Source: Bacillota bacterium (GTDB taxonomy: Bacteria > Bacillota > Desulfotomaculia > Desulfotomaculales > Desulfallaceae). Taken from it: 64,000 nt of DNA. The stretch covers positions 56,475 to 120,474 of the forward strand of contig JAEXOR010000050.1 of NCBI GenBank assembly GCA_023439185.1, in the 5' to 3' direction. The notes below the pieces were generated by a model that searched no databases, had not been told where the DNA came from, and saw only the letters and a list, made by a program, of their open reading frames with translations. Below, piece after piece: positions 8,330 to 15,247 of this stretch (position 1 is its first letter; each line of letters begins with the position of its first letter). Position numbers and translations under genes: made by a program.

Positions 8330-8870
8330 GTATTTTGAAGGCGTCTGACTGCTCCATTCGTGGCAGCAATCTTAGTTTAACCTTATATGTTGCCACCCAA
8401 GTGATCAGGTATGGGGTTATCACGGGGTCATCGCATCCGCCTTTTCGAAAATACCCATCACCATAACCTTTCAGGCCTCCAATACCCGGACAGCTTTATG
8501 GTAGCAGATACAGGCTTCCCGTTCTTTGCACACAGTCGCCTACCTTACCGACCGTACATGATCCACGCTTTCGCATTTGGACCTGCGCATCCGCCTACGG
8601 TCCTCTTCGTTCCCGCTTCTACTTCAGACAGCCCCTCACGGGTTTACCATAGACTTAGGCTTCCCAGGATTCACCGTCGTCCACAGAGGAGGACTTGCTC
8701 CTCCGTGCTTGTTGCTTTCCGGACTCCCGATTCGTTTAAACTTCTTGTAACGCAACCGCTGTCCTTAATAGTTACTCTGCTGTGTCAGTACACAGAGAAT
8801 GCAACTACCCGTAACACAAATGGTCGGCAGTTTATAAATGCAAGCTTAGCTAAAAAAAATCATAATTTAA
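8330..8870 (-). ncRNA. Structured RNA-like remnant, possibly group II intron
   Basis: About 500 GC-richer bases with no believable protein. Read on the minus strand, the segment is full of GNRA-like GAAA loops and self-complementary blocks, for example GGAGGAGCAAGTCCTCCTC and GACCGTA pairing with TACGGTC. Phrases such as AAGCCTAAGTCTATGGTAA and CATGTACGGTC are reminiscent of bacterial group II intron RNA. No reverse transcriptase frame is attached. The plus-strand frame over this segment (8411-8875) has an rRNA/intron-antisense composition and no ribosome site. I favour a fragment of a mobile intron, but the identification is from memory of motifs only. Confidence 0.35.
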
Positions 8871-8884
8871 TTTAACTTTAACCA

Positions 8885-9010
8885 CTATTTTTTATGTTTA
8901 TCAAATTCTTGCAATGCATACTTTATTGCTGTTTTTATAATACAAAATAGAATAATAGCCGGTATTAAAACTTTAAGAAGTGCAAATAGATACATACTGA
9001 AATTATTCAT
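8885..9010 (-). CDS. 41-residue single-span membrane peptide
   Basis: From ATG 9010 the minus strand reads MNNFSMYLFALLKVLIPAII, LFCIIKTAIKYALQEFDKHK and a final K before TAG. A TAAGGAGAG ribosome site lies 12-13 bases upstream. One membrane helix with a basic C-terminal tail is predicted. I do not recognise it. It could be a type I toxin-like or regulatory peptide, but no antisense partner is visible. It is not AgrD-like: the YQPxxP tail is absent. Confidence 0.45.
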   Translation of the reverse strand: MNNFSMYLFALLKVLIPAIILFCIIKTAIKYALQEFDKHKK

Positions 9011-9120
9011 TTTTAACTATTCTCTCCTTAGTTGCTACCTCATATAATTATCAAACTCAGCTATGCTAATTATATAAGAAATTACTTGTTCATCAAACTG
9101 GTACGCTATTTTGGCACAAA

Positions 9121-9222
9121 AACATCCTTTTAATATAAGACTGCTGAAAAACGGTTTTGGTTTCACATTTTCATGCAAAAATTATCTGCTTTTTACGACA
9201 ATATTCACGCAGCAAAGCAAAA
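9121..9222. repeat. Intergenic repeat copy A (agr-type upstream region)
   Basis: About 100 bases running from AACATCCTTTTAATATAAGA through TTACGACAATATTCACGCAG. They match 13387-13490 and, less well, 23278-23380. Here no coding part follows. In the other copies the block stands just upstream of an AgrC-like N-terminal frame, so it is probably a relic promoter/leader region. Confidence 0.7.
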
Positions 9223-9303
9223 TTGACAATGGGTTGCCCTGACCTCTGTCGTTGTTTCTAATTACAGGATATGGTATAATCTGTTTAATCACGTAATTAT
9301 GAG

Positions 9304-9810
9304 TTGGTGAAAGCATTGCCTGAATACATAGCTGACTCGTCATTTCTGATCTCATTGTCGAAGATTAACGCTCTCCAATTTATTAAGCTGTTACCAGGAC
9401 TTGTGTTATGCCCGAATGAAGTCTACAAAGAAGTTGTTGAGATAGGATTGCACCGGGGGTATGCAGATGCGTTTATTATCAACCGGGAGGTCTTTTTGCC
9501 AGAACCCCCTTTAGTAGCAACGATAACAGTATCAACCTGTCTTCAAACAAGAGGAATATCGCAGGTGGATGATAAGGTTTTATCTTTGGCCTTTCAGCAC
9601 GAAGCCATTTTATTGACTGACGACAGAAGGCTGCGTAACAAGGCTCTTGACATCAGCCTTAAAACATATAATTCACCGGAGTTCCTGCTTTATTACCTGA
9701 ATTATAACGGTCTAAAATCGGCCCTTGAAAGTCTGGTTAATCATAATCGCCTTGATGAGAAAACCGCTATGTTTTATCTGGAGGCTAAAAAACAATGGGA
9801 AAAAGAATAA
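9304..9810 (+). CDS. PIN-domain toxin (DUF3368-like)
   Basis: 168 residues with a PIN ribonuclease fold. The acidic residues sit in IADSSFLISLSKI (first Asp), CPNEVYKEVVEIG (Glu), and QVDDKVLSLAFQHEAILLTD followed by DRRLRNKAL. PIN toxins cleave RNA and are held inactive by their partner. The gene overlaps the downstream antitoxin by 16 bases. TTG 9304, GTG 9307 or TTG 9316 could be the start; the last has GGTGAAAG in front and begins LPEYIADSS, close to the usual PIN start. It is AT-rich and lies beside a tRNA-Sec fragment, consistent with mobile DNA. Confidence 0.75.
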   Translation: MVKALPEYIADSSFLISLSKINALQFIKLLPGLVLCPNEVYKEVVEIGLHRGYADAFIINREVFLPEPPLVATITVSTCLQTRGISQVDDKVLSLAFQHEAILLTDDRRLRNKALDISLKTYNSPEFLLYYLNYNGLKSALESLVNHNRLDEKTAMFYLEAKKQWEKE

Positions 9811-10121
9811 AAATAAACACGGAATTTGATCCGGTGCTTTTAAAAAAGTTGGATGCTTACGCTTCCAAAGAGTACCTTGATCGTTCATCAGCGCTGCAAC
9901 AATTAGTTTCTGTTGCATTGCGCGAAATCTATAAAAAAGAGGCTATCCAGGCTTATCGCGAAGGCCGGATGACCATTAGACAGTGCGCTGAGATGCTGGG
10001 AGTTGATTATTTTGAGATGAACGATATACTTCAATCAGAAAAAGCAAACGTCATTTCTGAACCTTTCCATGACACGGATAAGCTGCTCAAAGATTTGCAT
10101 GAATCCTTTGGCTCCAAATAG
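9795..10121 (+). CDS. UPF0175/RHH-type antitoxin
   Basis: 108 residues. The N-terminal part (KINTEFDPVLLKKLDAYASK) looks like a ribbon-helix-helix DNA-binding segment. The C-terminal YREGRMTIRQCAEMLGVDYF is the helix-turn-helix-like signature of UPF0175 proteins, which neutralise DUF3368 PIN toxins. It overlaps the toxin gene and probably autoregulates the pair. The stop codon (TAG at 10119-10121) lies only a few bases before the tRNA-Sec fragment, so the gene ends at or near an integration junction. Confidence 0.75.
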   Translation: MGKRIKINTEFDPVLLKKLDAYASKEYLDRSSALQQLVSVALREIYKKEAIQAYREGRMTIRQCAEMLGVDYFEMNDILQSEKANVISEPFHDTDKLLKDLHESFGSK

Positions 10122-10123
10122 TG

Positions 10124-10191
10124 CACTTCAAAACCAGTTGCGGGGTGGCGATTCCGTTCCAGGTGAGTTCGATTCTCACACACTTCCGCCA
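10124..10191 (+). other. selC: 3' fragment of a selenocysteine tRNA (probable att site)
   Basis: The sequence CACTTCAAAACCAGTTG (TCA anticodon loop and 3' anticodon stem), a long GC variable arm, GGTGAGTTCGATTCTCAC (T-arm) and CACTTCCGCCA (acceptor end with CCA) follow the 3' two-thirds of bacterial tRNA-Sec. The 5' acceptor, the D-arm and the 5' anticodon stem are absent and replaced by the antitoxin gene. Such 3' tRNA fragments are what integrative elements leave at the distal end after inserting in selC. It is not a functional tRNA. An intact selC and an integrase would be expected to the left, beyond the window; I see neither inside it. Confidence 0.75.
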
Positions 10192-10199
10192 ATAATAAC

Positions 10200-10233
10200 A
10201 AAGCCTCCGAAGATCAGAGGTTTGTGTATTTTT
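10200..10233 (+). terminator. Intrinsic terminator after the tRNA-Sec fragment
   Basis: AAGCCTC and GAGGTTT pair around CGAAGATCA, with TGTGTATTTTT downstream. This is probably the original selC terminator or that of the toxin-antitoxin transcript. Confidence 0.6.
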
Positions 10234-10267
10234 CTGTTGCCGCATAAAGTATCGCCCATAATCATCA

Positions 10268-10348
10268 ACTCCTTTCGGTTACAGCGACTTCCGGCTCGTC
10301 CCATCCCAGGGCCGAAATAAGTACATTGGTATCGGTGGTTATCCTCAT
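10268..10348 (-). pseudogene. Truncated PIN toxin start joined to a DinJ-type leader
   Basis: From ATG 10348 the minus strand gives MRITTDTNVLISALGWDEPE, the N-terminus of a PIN toxin with its first catalytic Asp, and stops after 26 codons. The stop lies in a ribosome-site block (AAAGGAGTTGATGATTATGG) that is also found before dinJ at 14.2 kb. The rest of the PIN domain is gone. The ATG overlaps the AbrB-type antitoxin stop (ATGA), the normal arrangement of an intact pair. It is a deletion scar between two toxin-antitoxin modules. Confidence 0.65.
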
Positions 10349-10560
10349 TTATTTTTTACACTCCGTGCCCACTTGATTGCTTTCTCAACGTCCTGGGGGG
10401 TTATGCCCTCTTTTTGAAGTCTCTCTCTGATCGGTTTGGCAAAATCATCAAAATCATTTGCTGGTATCATTTTTTTTATTTCCACTTGGGAACCTTTTTT
10501 CTCAAAAAGGATATAACCGCCTTCTTTAATATTCAAAGATTTCCTTAATTCCAGAGGCAC
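10345..10560 (-). pseudogene. AbrB/MazE-type antitoxin with damaged start
   Basis: The frame reads MPLELRKSLNIKEGGYILFE and KKGSQVEIKKMIPANDFDDF, the swapped-hairpin DNA-binding fold of AbrB/SpoVT antitoxins. The family's first strand continues upstream in frame (PVNHQGQVTVPLELRKSL) but meets a TAA before any start codon. Only an internal GTG at 10560 is left, with no ribosome site. The partner PIN toxin is truncated as well, so the module is almost certainly dead. Confidence 0.6.
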
Positions 10561-10689
10561 TGTTACCTGTCCTTGGTGGTTAACCGGGCAATATAATGGT
10601 TACTCATTTACAACACACTCCAGTATGATTTTCTTACATAGAATATAATATATCCTTTCTTACCAAACAATCTCTTTACAGGGCTGTTT

Positions 10690-10860
10690 TTGAGCAGGCG
10701 GCATCAGGAGGCAGTTGAGTACCTGAAACAGGCGCTGATAAAAATGGATGATTCGGCGCTGGCCCGGTATTGCCATGAACTGGTGGAAAATCTATTGCGG
10801 TACGGTGCGGTGAAAACTTTTTTTGAGGCCGGCAAGTATTTCAAAGAAACTTTAGGTTAA
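10690..10860 (+). pseudogene. Third, internally deleted copy of the TPR gene
   Basis: The segment matches the TPR gene from TTTTTGAGC onwards. It lacks the stretch between CGGTATT and GAACTGGTGG and jumps again from TTTCAAAGAAAC to the 3' flank. The flank (AAAAGCAAAAAATGACCGCTC) is that of copy 2, not copy 1, so this copy derives from the copy-2 lineage. Deletion ends lie at short direct matches. No product is expected. Confidence 0.8.
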
Positions 10861-10934
10861 AAGCAAAAAATGACCGCTCCGCATTAGCAAGGGCGATCAT
10901 TTGGGCAATGCCAACGAAAGAAGTTCAGCAAGCC

Positions 10935-11126
10935 CTATTTATACATAATAGGCCCACCAAACAATATGCAAGATATCAGCAATATTCTAAAAGCCTGCCC
11001 AAAAGTTATAGTATTTAAATTAAATACTTCCGGCATTGTAGTATTCCATAGGAACCTCAGCAAAAAACTTAAAAATAATGTAATCCCAATTACCAGCGGG
11101 ACGTATCCTAACCAATACAAAAACAA
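10935..11126 (-). CDS. Small two-span membrane protein
   Basis: 63 residues: MFLYWLGYVPLVIGITLFLS, then FLLRFLWNTTMPEVFNLNTI and TFGQAFRILLISCILFGG. The pattern LxWNxxMPxxFxLxxITFxQA followed by a Leu-rich helix and FGG occurs in a widespread family of very small membrane proteins of unknown role, which makes this frame likely to be real. The upstream GGGGGAGATATTAATTG gives a ribosome site. AT-rich, isolated. Confidence 0.6.
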   Translation of the reverse strand: MFLYWLGYVPLVIGITLFLSFLLRFLWNTTMPEVFNLNTITFGQAFRILLISCILFGGPIMYK

Positions 11127-11216
11127 TTAATATCTCCCCCAACCAAAGAGGACCCCAAAGCAGATACTATTATATAACAACCCATATTCAAGGTCTTCCT
11201 TTATCAATGAGCTAAA

Positions 11217-11741
11217 TTACTCTTTATCACTAGTATTTAAAGATTTTTGATTGTTCATTTCAGGCTCACCGAATGTAATAGTACCCTCCCCACCACCTTG
11301 AAACAAATGCTCAATTGTCTCATCTGAAGGAAAAGCTACCTTCCATTGCCTATCTACCAGAATTAAACGGAAAGTGTGATTTGAGTCCTTTGTTTTTCCA
11401 AATTCCTCACAAATTAATGCGGCATCTATATAAACTTTTTCATCGCCAGATTTCTTAATATCTTCAACTTGATAGCTTAAGTATTTAGTTTGCTGCAAAT
11501 CTTCTTCATAAAACTCTAACTGTTCTTCTTTATTGGAGAATCTACGATCAACGACAAAACTTGCGGCTTTTTGTGTATCCATCTCTATTAAAGAATCCAA
11601 GAAGTTTTTTAGTACAGTTTCAGGTTGAACAGGATTCGTCGTCGATGACGATTGACAACCTCCAATTAAAGCGATTGTGATTGCAACTACAAATAAGAAA
11701 ACGGGTGCTAAGATATTGTTTTTTTTACAGAAATAAAGCAT
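11217..11741 (-). CDS. Putative lipoprotein, DUF4878-like
   Basis: 174 residues. A signal peptide with lipobox (TIALIGGC) predicts a diacylglyceryl-Cys anchor on the outer membrane face. The mature part (PETVLKNFLDSLIEMDTQKA, then FVVDRRF and a C-terminal RLILVDRQWKVAF strand) has the layout of small NTF2-like domains such as DUF4878, common in Firmicutes lipoproteins. A GGAGAGATG ribosome site precedes the start. Function unknown. Confidence 0.6.
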   Translation of the reverse strand: MLYFCKKNNILAPVFLFVVAITIALIGGCQSSSTTNPVQPETVLKNFLDSLIEMDTQKAASFVVDRRFSNKEEQLEFYEEDLQQTKYLSYQVEDIKKSGDEKVYIDAALICEEFGKTKDSNHTFRLILVDRQWKVAFPSDETIEHLFQGGGEGTITFGEPEMNNQKSLNTSDKE

Positions 11742-11812
11742 AAGGATAAGTCATCTCTCCTTGTTAAGACCGACATTATAGTGATTTAGTTGAAATAATA
11801 ATGAGACCGTTT

Positions 11813-12428
11813 GTCAACGGCACTTGAATTTTGACCCCCTCGTAGATTAAAAAAACCTCTGAGAGAGCGGGTGACAGATCACCTCCATCAGCTAAAGATG
11901 TATCCAGTGGTTTTCTGATTAATCCGGCGCGCTGCTTTTCTTTTACCGGTAGGATTCACCCTTAATGTTAATAACGGTGCTATGGTGCAGCAAACGATCC
12001 AGGATGGCAGTTGCAATAATCGTGTCACCAAAGATTTCACCCCATTGCCCAAACCCGCGGTTGCTGGTCAAAATGATGGACCCTCGCTCGTACCTCCTGG
12101 AGATCAACTGGAATAAGAGATGCGCGCCGTGGACATCAACCGGAACATAACCGATTTCATCAATTATCAATAGTTTAGGAACGCAGTAGAATTTGATTTT
12201 CTCCTCTAGGCGGTTCTCGGCATATGCCTTATTCAAAGAAGCAATCAGAGCGGCAGCCGAGGTGAAAAGTACCCGGTACTTTCTTTGGATGGCCTTCAGC
12301 CCCAGAGCCACTGACAAATGAGACTTACTGATACCTGGAGGGCCTAAAAGGATCTGCCGTTGATCAAAGAGTGGCAGAACAGACCCCTGCAGAGCATTTA
12401 TGCCATTGTATTTTTGAATGCCATTCAC
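11813..12428 (-). pseudogene. istB: IS21-family remnant with truncated istB
   Basis: The minus strand from 12428 encodes an IstB-type ATPase: RQILLGPPGISKSHLSVALG (Walker A region), then KFYCVPKLLIIDEIGYVPVD (Walker B) and IILTSNRGFGQWGEIFGDT. The first ~80 residues of IstB are missing. In the Walker A region the usual GVGKTH is GISKSH. A premature TAA follows SYR; one base more would restore LKEKQRAG. The region ends at about 11813-11846 with TGTCAACGGCACTTGAATTT, which has the look of an IS21-type terminus, and istA is absent. It is a dead element. Confidence 0.75.
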
Positions 12429-12455
12429 TTTAAGTAAAGCTGGACGGCCAAATCG

Positions 12456-13052
12456 TTAATAAGGCGGTAATGTTAGTATTATATAAGCGGAATAATCTTG
12501 ATTTAAATCAATTGATAAAGGGATCTCAATTTCCATATTGCTTGTCCTTTTTTTAAAAAGAAAACCAATCCAAGCATCTTTACCTGAATCTGTTATTTGA
12601 TATGAAGAATAGCCGATTGCATTACGAATCTGTGAAAGGTTTTCGCTATTAATGCGAGCAACTGAATATACATTTTTTACATCATATTGAAGTTCTATCT
12701 CTCCTTGCTCATTGAGGGATGCTGAGTCAAAAATTAAATCGAAATAAATATAATCATTATTATGATAGATATTTTTCAATATATGAATAGCCTTATTCCC
12801 ATCTTTACTACTTATCATTTCTACCTTTTCATCTTGCTTTCCAGAAATAATAAAACCTTCATCATTCATGTGCTTACTAAAATCCTCCAACATTAACTTA
12901 GAACGTTTTATATCTATTGACTTTGATAGTTGATGTTCAGCACTCTCTTTATTTTCATCACTGAAAGTGTCATTTTTAGGGTCATCTAATGACGCACAAC
13001 CTACTGTTAACGATAACAATAATAATATTAATAAAGATAATACTATTTTCAT
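12456..13052 (-). CDS. Putative lipoprotein of unknown function
   Basis: 198 residues. The start MKIVLSLLILLLLSLTVGCA contains a lipobox (TVGC), so an exported, lipid-anchored protein is predicted. The mature part is hydrophilic with alternating strands (FIISGKQDEKVEMISSKDGN, YIYFDLIFDSASLNEQGEIE). No family recognised. AT-rich, flanked by the IS21 remnant and an agrC ghost; a GGGAAGGGG ribosome site precedes the ATG. Probably cargo of the acquired region. Confidence 0.55.
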   Translation of the reverse strand: MKIVLSLLILLLLSLTVGCASLDDPKNDTFSDENKESAEHQLSKSIDIKRSKLMLEDFSKHMNDEGFIISGKQDEKVEMISSKDGNKAIHILKNIYHNNDYIYFDLIFDSASLNEQGEIELQYDVKNVYSVARINSENLSQIRNAIGYSSYQITDSGKDAWIGFLFKKRTSNMEIEIPLSIDLNQDYSAYIILTLPPY

Positions 13053-13119
13053 TATTTAACCCCTTCCCGAAAAAAACGATCATCATCGCATCCAACAGGC
13101 ATGCAAAAGCTTGTTAAAA

Positions 13120-13380
13120 TTAACCACAATTATGGCCCAAAACCATTTTTGAAGTGGTGTGCAGTTTATGAAAAATAGTTCTCGTTGCCAGTTGGAACCC
13201 CAGCAGGGTCACCAGCAGTGCTTCCGGCAGTGAAACCAAAAGCAGGGAAAATAGCGACATTTTGTCCAAGATGCTTACCTCCCGGTTCTTGAATAAAGCC
13301 GGTATTCCTTTTCGGATTGTCTGAAAAGTGCTTTTGGCCGTTTGAAAAGTGGATTTGAGCGTTTGAAAAATTTTATCCAT
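13120..13380 (-). pseudogene. AgrC-like N-terminal remnant
   Basis: From ATG 13380: MDKIFQTLKSTFQTAKSTFQ, then TIRKGIPALFKNREVSILDK and MSLFSLLLVSLPEALLVTLL, followed by GFQLA and an unrelated tail. The hydrophobic SLPEALLVTLLG segment is what I would expect as the first membrane helix of the AgrC-type kinase family, exactly the part missing from the agrC at 6.6-7.9 kb. The amphipathic STFQT repeats ahead of it are unusual. An AAGAGGTG ribosome site and repeat copy B lie upstream. The frame closes after 86 codons, so it is a fragment. The link to agrC is inference. Confidence 0.45.
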
Positions 13381-13386
13381 CCTGTT

Positions 13387-13490
13387 ATGAACACCTCTTA
13401 AATATAAGACTGTTGAAAAATGATTTTGTTTCACATTTTTATGCAAAAATTATCTGCTTTTTACGACAATATTCACGCAGCAAGGCAAAG
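13387..13490. repeat. Intergenic repeat copy B (agr-type upstream region)
   Basis: The best-preserved copy, with the coding remnant still attached on the minus strand. It shares TTACGACAATATTCACGCAG and the TATAAGACTG block with copies A (9121) and C (23278). It should contain the promoter and possibly a LytTR binding site of an agr-type operon. Confidence 0.7.
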
Positions 13491-13589
13491 GTGAGCCTCG
13501 CTATGACCTGATAGCGCAAATCGTCAATGTACGAGTTCAATATCACGCAGGAATTGCTTGCCCTAGCCTCATTGGTTTGTCCAATAGCA

Positions 13590-13630
13590 AAGGCTCCGGA
13601 AAAGCTTAACGTTATCCGAAGCCTTCATTT
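13590..13630. terminator. Terminator-like hairpin
   Basis: AAGGCTCCGGA and TCCGAAGCCTT pair with one bulge, followed by TCATTT. It stands alone between repeat B and the YafQ remnant. Confidence 0.4.
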
Positions 13631-13675
13631 AAAATAGACAAAAAATAAATCCCATCTACGGTGGGACTTCCGGTT

Positions 13676-13912
13676 TTAACCGAACAAATCGCTGTGTGTG
13701 CCAGTGCGGGTAAGATATAAGATCAACTCACCGGCCGAAATCTCGTAGACAAGCAACCAGTCAGGAGTAATATGACACTCCCGACACCCGGCAAAGCTTC
13801 CGCTAAGCGAATGATCGTGATTTGCAGCGTCTAATGACTCGCCACTCGCAAGTTTTTTAATAATCACTGTCAGAGGTTCAAGATTGTATCCCCGTTTCTG
13901 AACACGTTTTAA
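13676..13912 (-). pseudogene. yafQ: YafQ-type toxin, N-terminally truncated
   Basis: The minus strand carries DLKRVQKRGYNLEPLTVIIK, then GSFAGCRECHITPDWLLVYE and LYLTRTGTHSDLF. This is the RelE-superfamily mRNA interferase YafQ with the C-terminal catalytic His (THSDLF) and the HITPDW core intact. The family's first ten or so residues and a start codon are missing. The frame runs straight into the 3' end of dinJ, so a short deletion fused the two genes. Only GTG 13867 could start translation, without a ribosome site. Probably inactive. Confidence 0.65.
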
Positions 13913-14187
13913 GTCTGTAACTCCTTCATCATCTCGTCAACGTCTGTATAGGTCTTACCGAGAGTAGGGTCTTTTTTCATCCGTTTAACTTCCTCTAACG
14001 CCGCCAGTGTTTCCGCGTTCGGGGTATCAAGAGCGACGTCAAAAGGGATGCGTTGCTGACGCACAGCCTGACGCAAAAAAATATTGAAGGCCGTCGTCAT
14101 ATTCATTCCGAGCTCTGAAAAAAGCTGTTCAGCCTGTTTTTTAAGCTCAACGTCCAAGCGGATGCTTATATTTGTCGTATCGGCCAT
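13909..14187 (-). CDS. dinJ: DinJ/RelB-family antitoxin
   Basis: 92 residues from ATG 14187, preceded by AAAGGAGTTGATGATT. The N-terminal ribbon-helix-helix (ADTTNISIRLDVELKKQAEQ) binds DNA. The middle (LGMNMTTAFNIFLRQAVRQQ) is the RelB/DinJ signature, and the acidic C-terminus would wrap the YafQ toxin. The partner downstream has lost its N-terminus, so the antitoxin may now be an orphan regulator. An in-frame upstream start would extend into the neighbouring frame and is unlikely. Confidence 0.75.
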   Translation of the reverse strand: MADTTNISIRLDVELKKQAEQLFSELGMNMTTAFNIFLRQAVRQQRIPFDVALDTPNAETLAALEEVKRMKKDPTLGKTYTDVDEMMKELQT

Positions 14188-14215
14188 AATCATCAACTCC
14201 TTTGGTTTTACATTT

Positions 14216-15070
14216 TTATGCATTAAGAAATAATTCCGGCTCCCGTCTATTGGCAAAATTCACCTCAAGCTCGTGTTTATGATTTAAATAGCCTAGATCA
14301 TCAAAATACTTGGCTTGGCTAGGACATTTTTTAATACAGGCGCCACATTTAATACAAATTCCATTTAATTTGGAAACATCCCCATAATCAATGGAACCCA
14401 TTGGACAAACGTTTACACAAAGTTTGCAATCAACACAATTGCTATTTGTTTTGGGGGTAACCTTTCTAATATCGACCGGATCACCATTTTCATTTCTGGG
14501 CATATAATATTGCCTGTAAGGCTTGTTTCCCGGCACCAATACAGATGATTGAACGTTATTTTGTCTGATTTTTTCATATATTTTACCGGCAAAATCAACT
14601 GCTATAGCCATATCTTTTCCATCAGGTCTGTTTTGGGCCAGAGTTTTGGAAAATGAATGTTCTCCTATAAAAGCACCACCAGCAATAACTTTAAAACCAT
14701 TTAACTCAAGAATATCTTTTAATTCAATTGCAGCATCATCATAATTGCGGTTTCCATAAACAACCACGGAAACGGCCAGCGCACCGTTGCCTGCAATAGA
14801 TTTCAAATATTTCAGCAATACATTGGGAACTCTTCCCGCATAGACAGGAACACCAAAAACAACAATATCCTCTGCTGTAAACGAAATCGCGTTCTGCCTG
14901 GCTGCCGGCAATGTAAAATCAATATTGGTTACAACTTTTTCCTCATCAATACTTTCAGAAATACCGTTGACTATTCCTGATACTATTTTTTTGGTAGTGC
15001 CCGTCGGGCTAAAATACATGGCATGAATTCTTTTATTCACGATATGCCTGGTTTTTGAACTATCTAACAA
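14216..15070 (-). CDS. EFR1-type flavodoxin/ferredoxin protein
   Basis: 284 residues. An N-terminal flavodoxin fold (FSPTGTTKKIVSGIVNG is the phosphate-binding loop for FMN; VFGVPVYAGRVPNVLLKYL follows) is joined to two [4Fe-4S] motifs: CVDCKLCVNVCP and CIKCGACIKKCP. Proteins of this type (EFR1 family) move electrons in the cytosol of anaerobes. The start may be TTG 15070 or a later codon; the FSPTGTT motif follows closely either way. Its ribosome site is weak. It stands alone between dinJ and the acyl-CoA dehydrogenase and may serve as electron partner for neighbouring metabolism, but there is no operon link. Confidence 0.85.
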   Translation of the reverse strand: MLDSSKTRHIVNKRIHAMYFSPTGTTKKIVSGIVNGISESIDEEKVVTNIDFTLPAARQNAISFTAEDIVVFGVPVYAGRVPNVLLKYLKSIAGNGALAVSVVVYGNRNYDDAAIELKDILELNGFKVIAGGAFIGEHSFSKTLAQNRPDGKDMAIAVDFAGKIYEKIRQNNVQSSVLVPGNKPYRQYYMPRNENGDPVDIRKVTPKTNSNCVDCKLCVNVCPMGSIDYGDVSKLNGICIKCGACIKKCPSQAKYFDDLGYLNHKHELEVNFANRREPELFLNA

Positions 15071-15182
15071 CTAACCAGGCTACACCACCTTCCTTAATTT
15101 TTTAAAACGGCTGCGGCAGCAGTCTCCTGTAACCATAATACACTATTCAGGCAGTTAGTTGTAATTAATCACCATTCCGGGA

Positions 15183-15212
15183 AAAAAGCCCGGATATAAA
15201 ACCCGGGCTTGG
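15183..15212 (-). terminator. Intrinsic terminator of acyl-CoA dehydrogenase gene
   Basis: On the minus strand GCCCGG, GTTTTATAT, CCGGGC and six Ts, about 36 bases past the stop codon. Confidence 0.85.
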
Positions 15213-15247
15213 TCGAATAAATTGTATCATGTTAGCGGCATGGCAGT

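Noticed and set aside
8411..8875. 154-residue plus-strand frame
   Set aside because: No ribosome site, unusual rRNA/intron-antisense composition, and the other strand shows RNA-like folding.
10124..10191. Functional tRNA-Sec gene
   Set aside because: The 5' acceptor strand, D-arm and 5' anticodon stem are missing.
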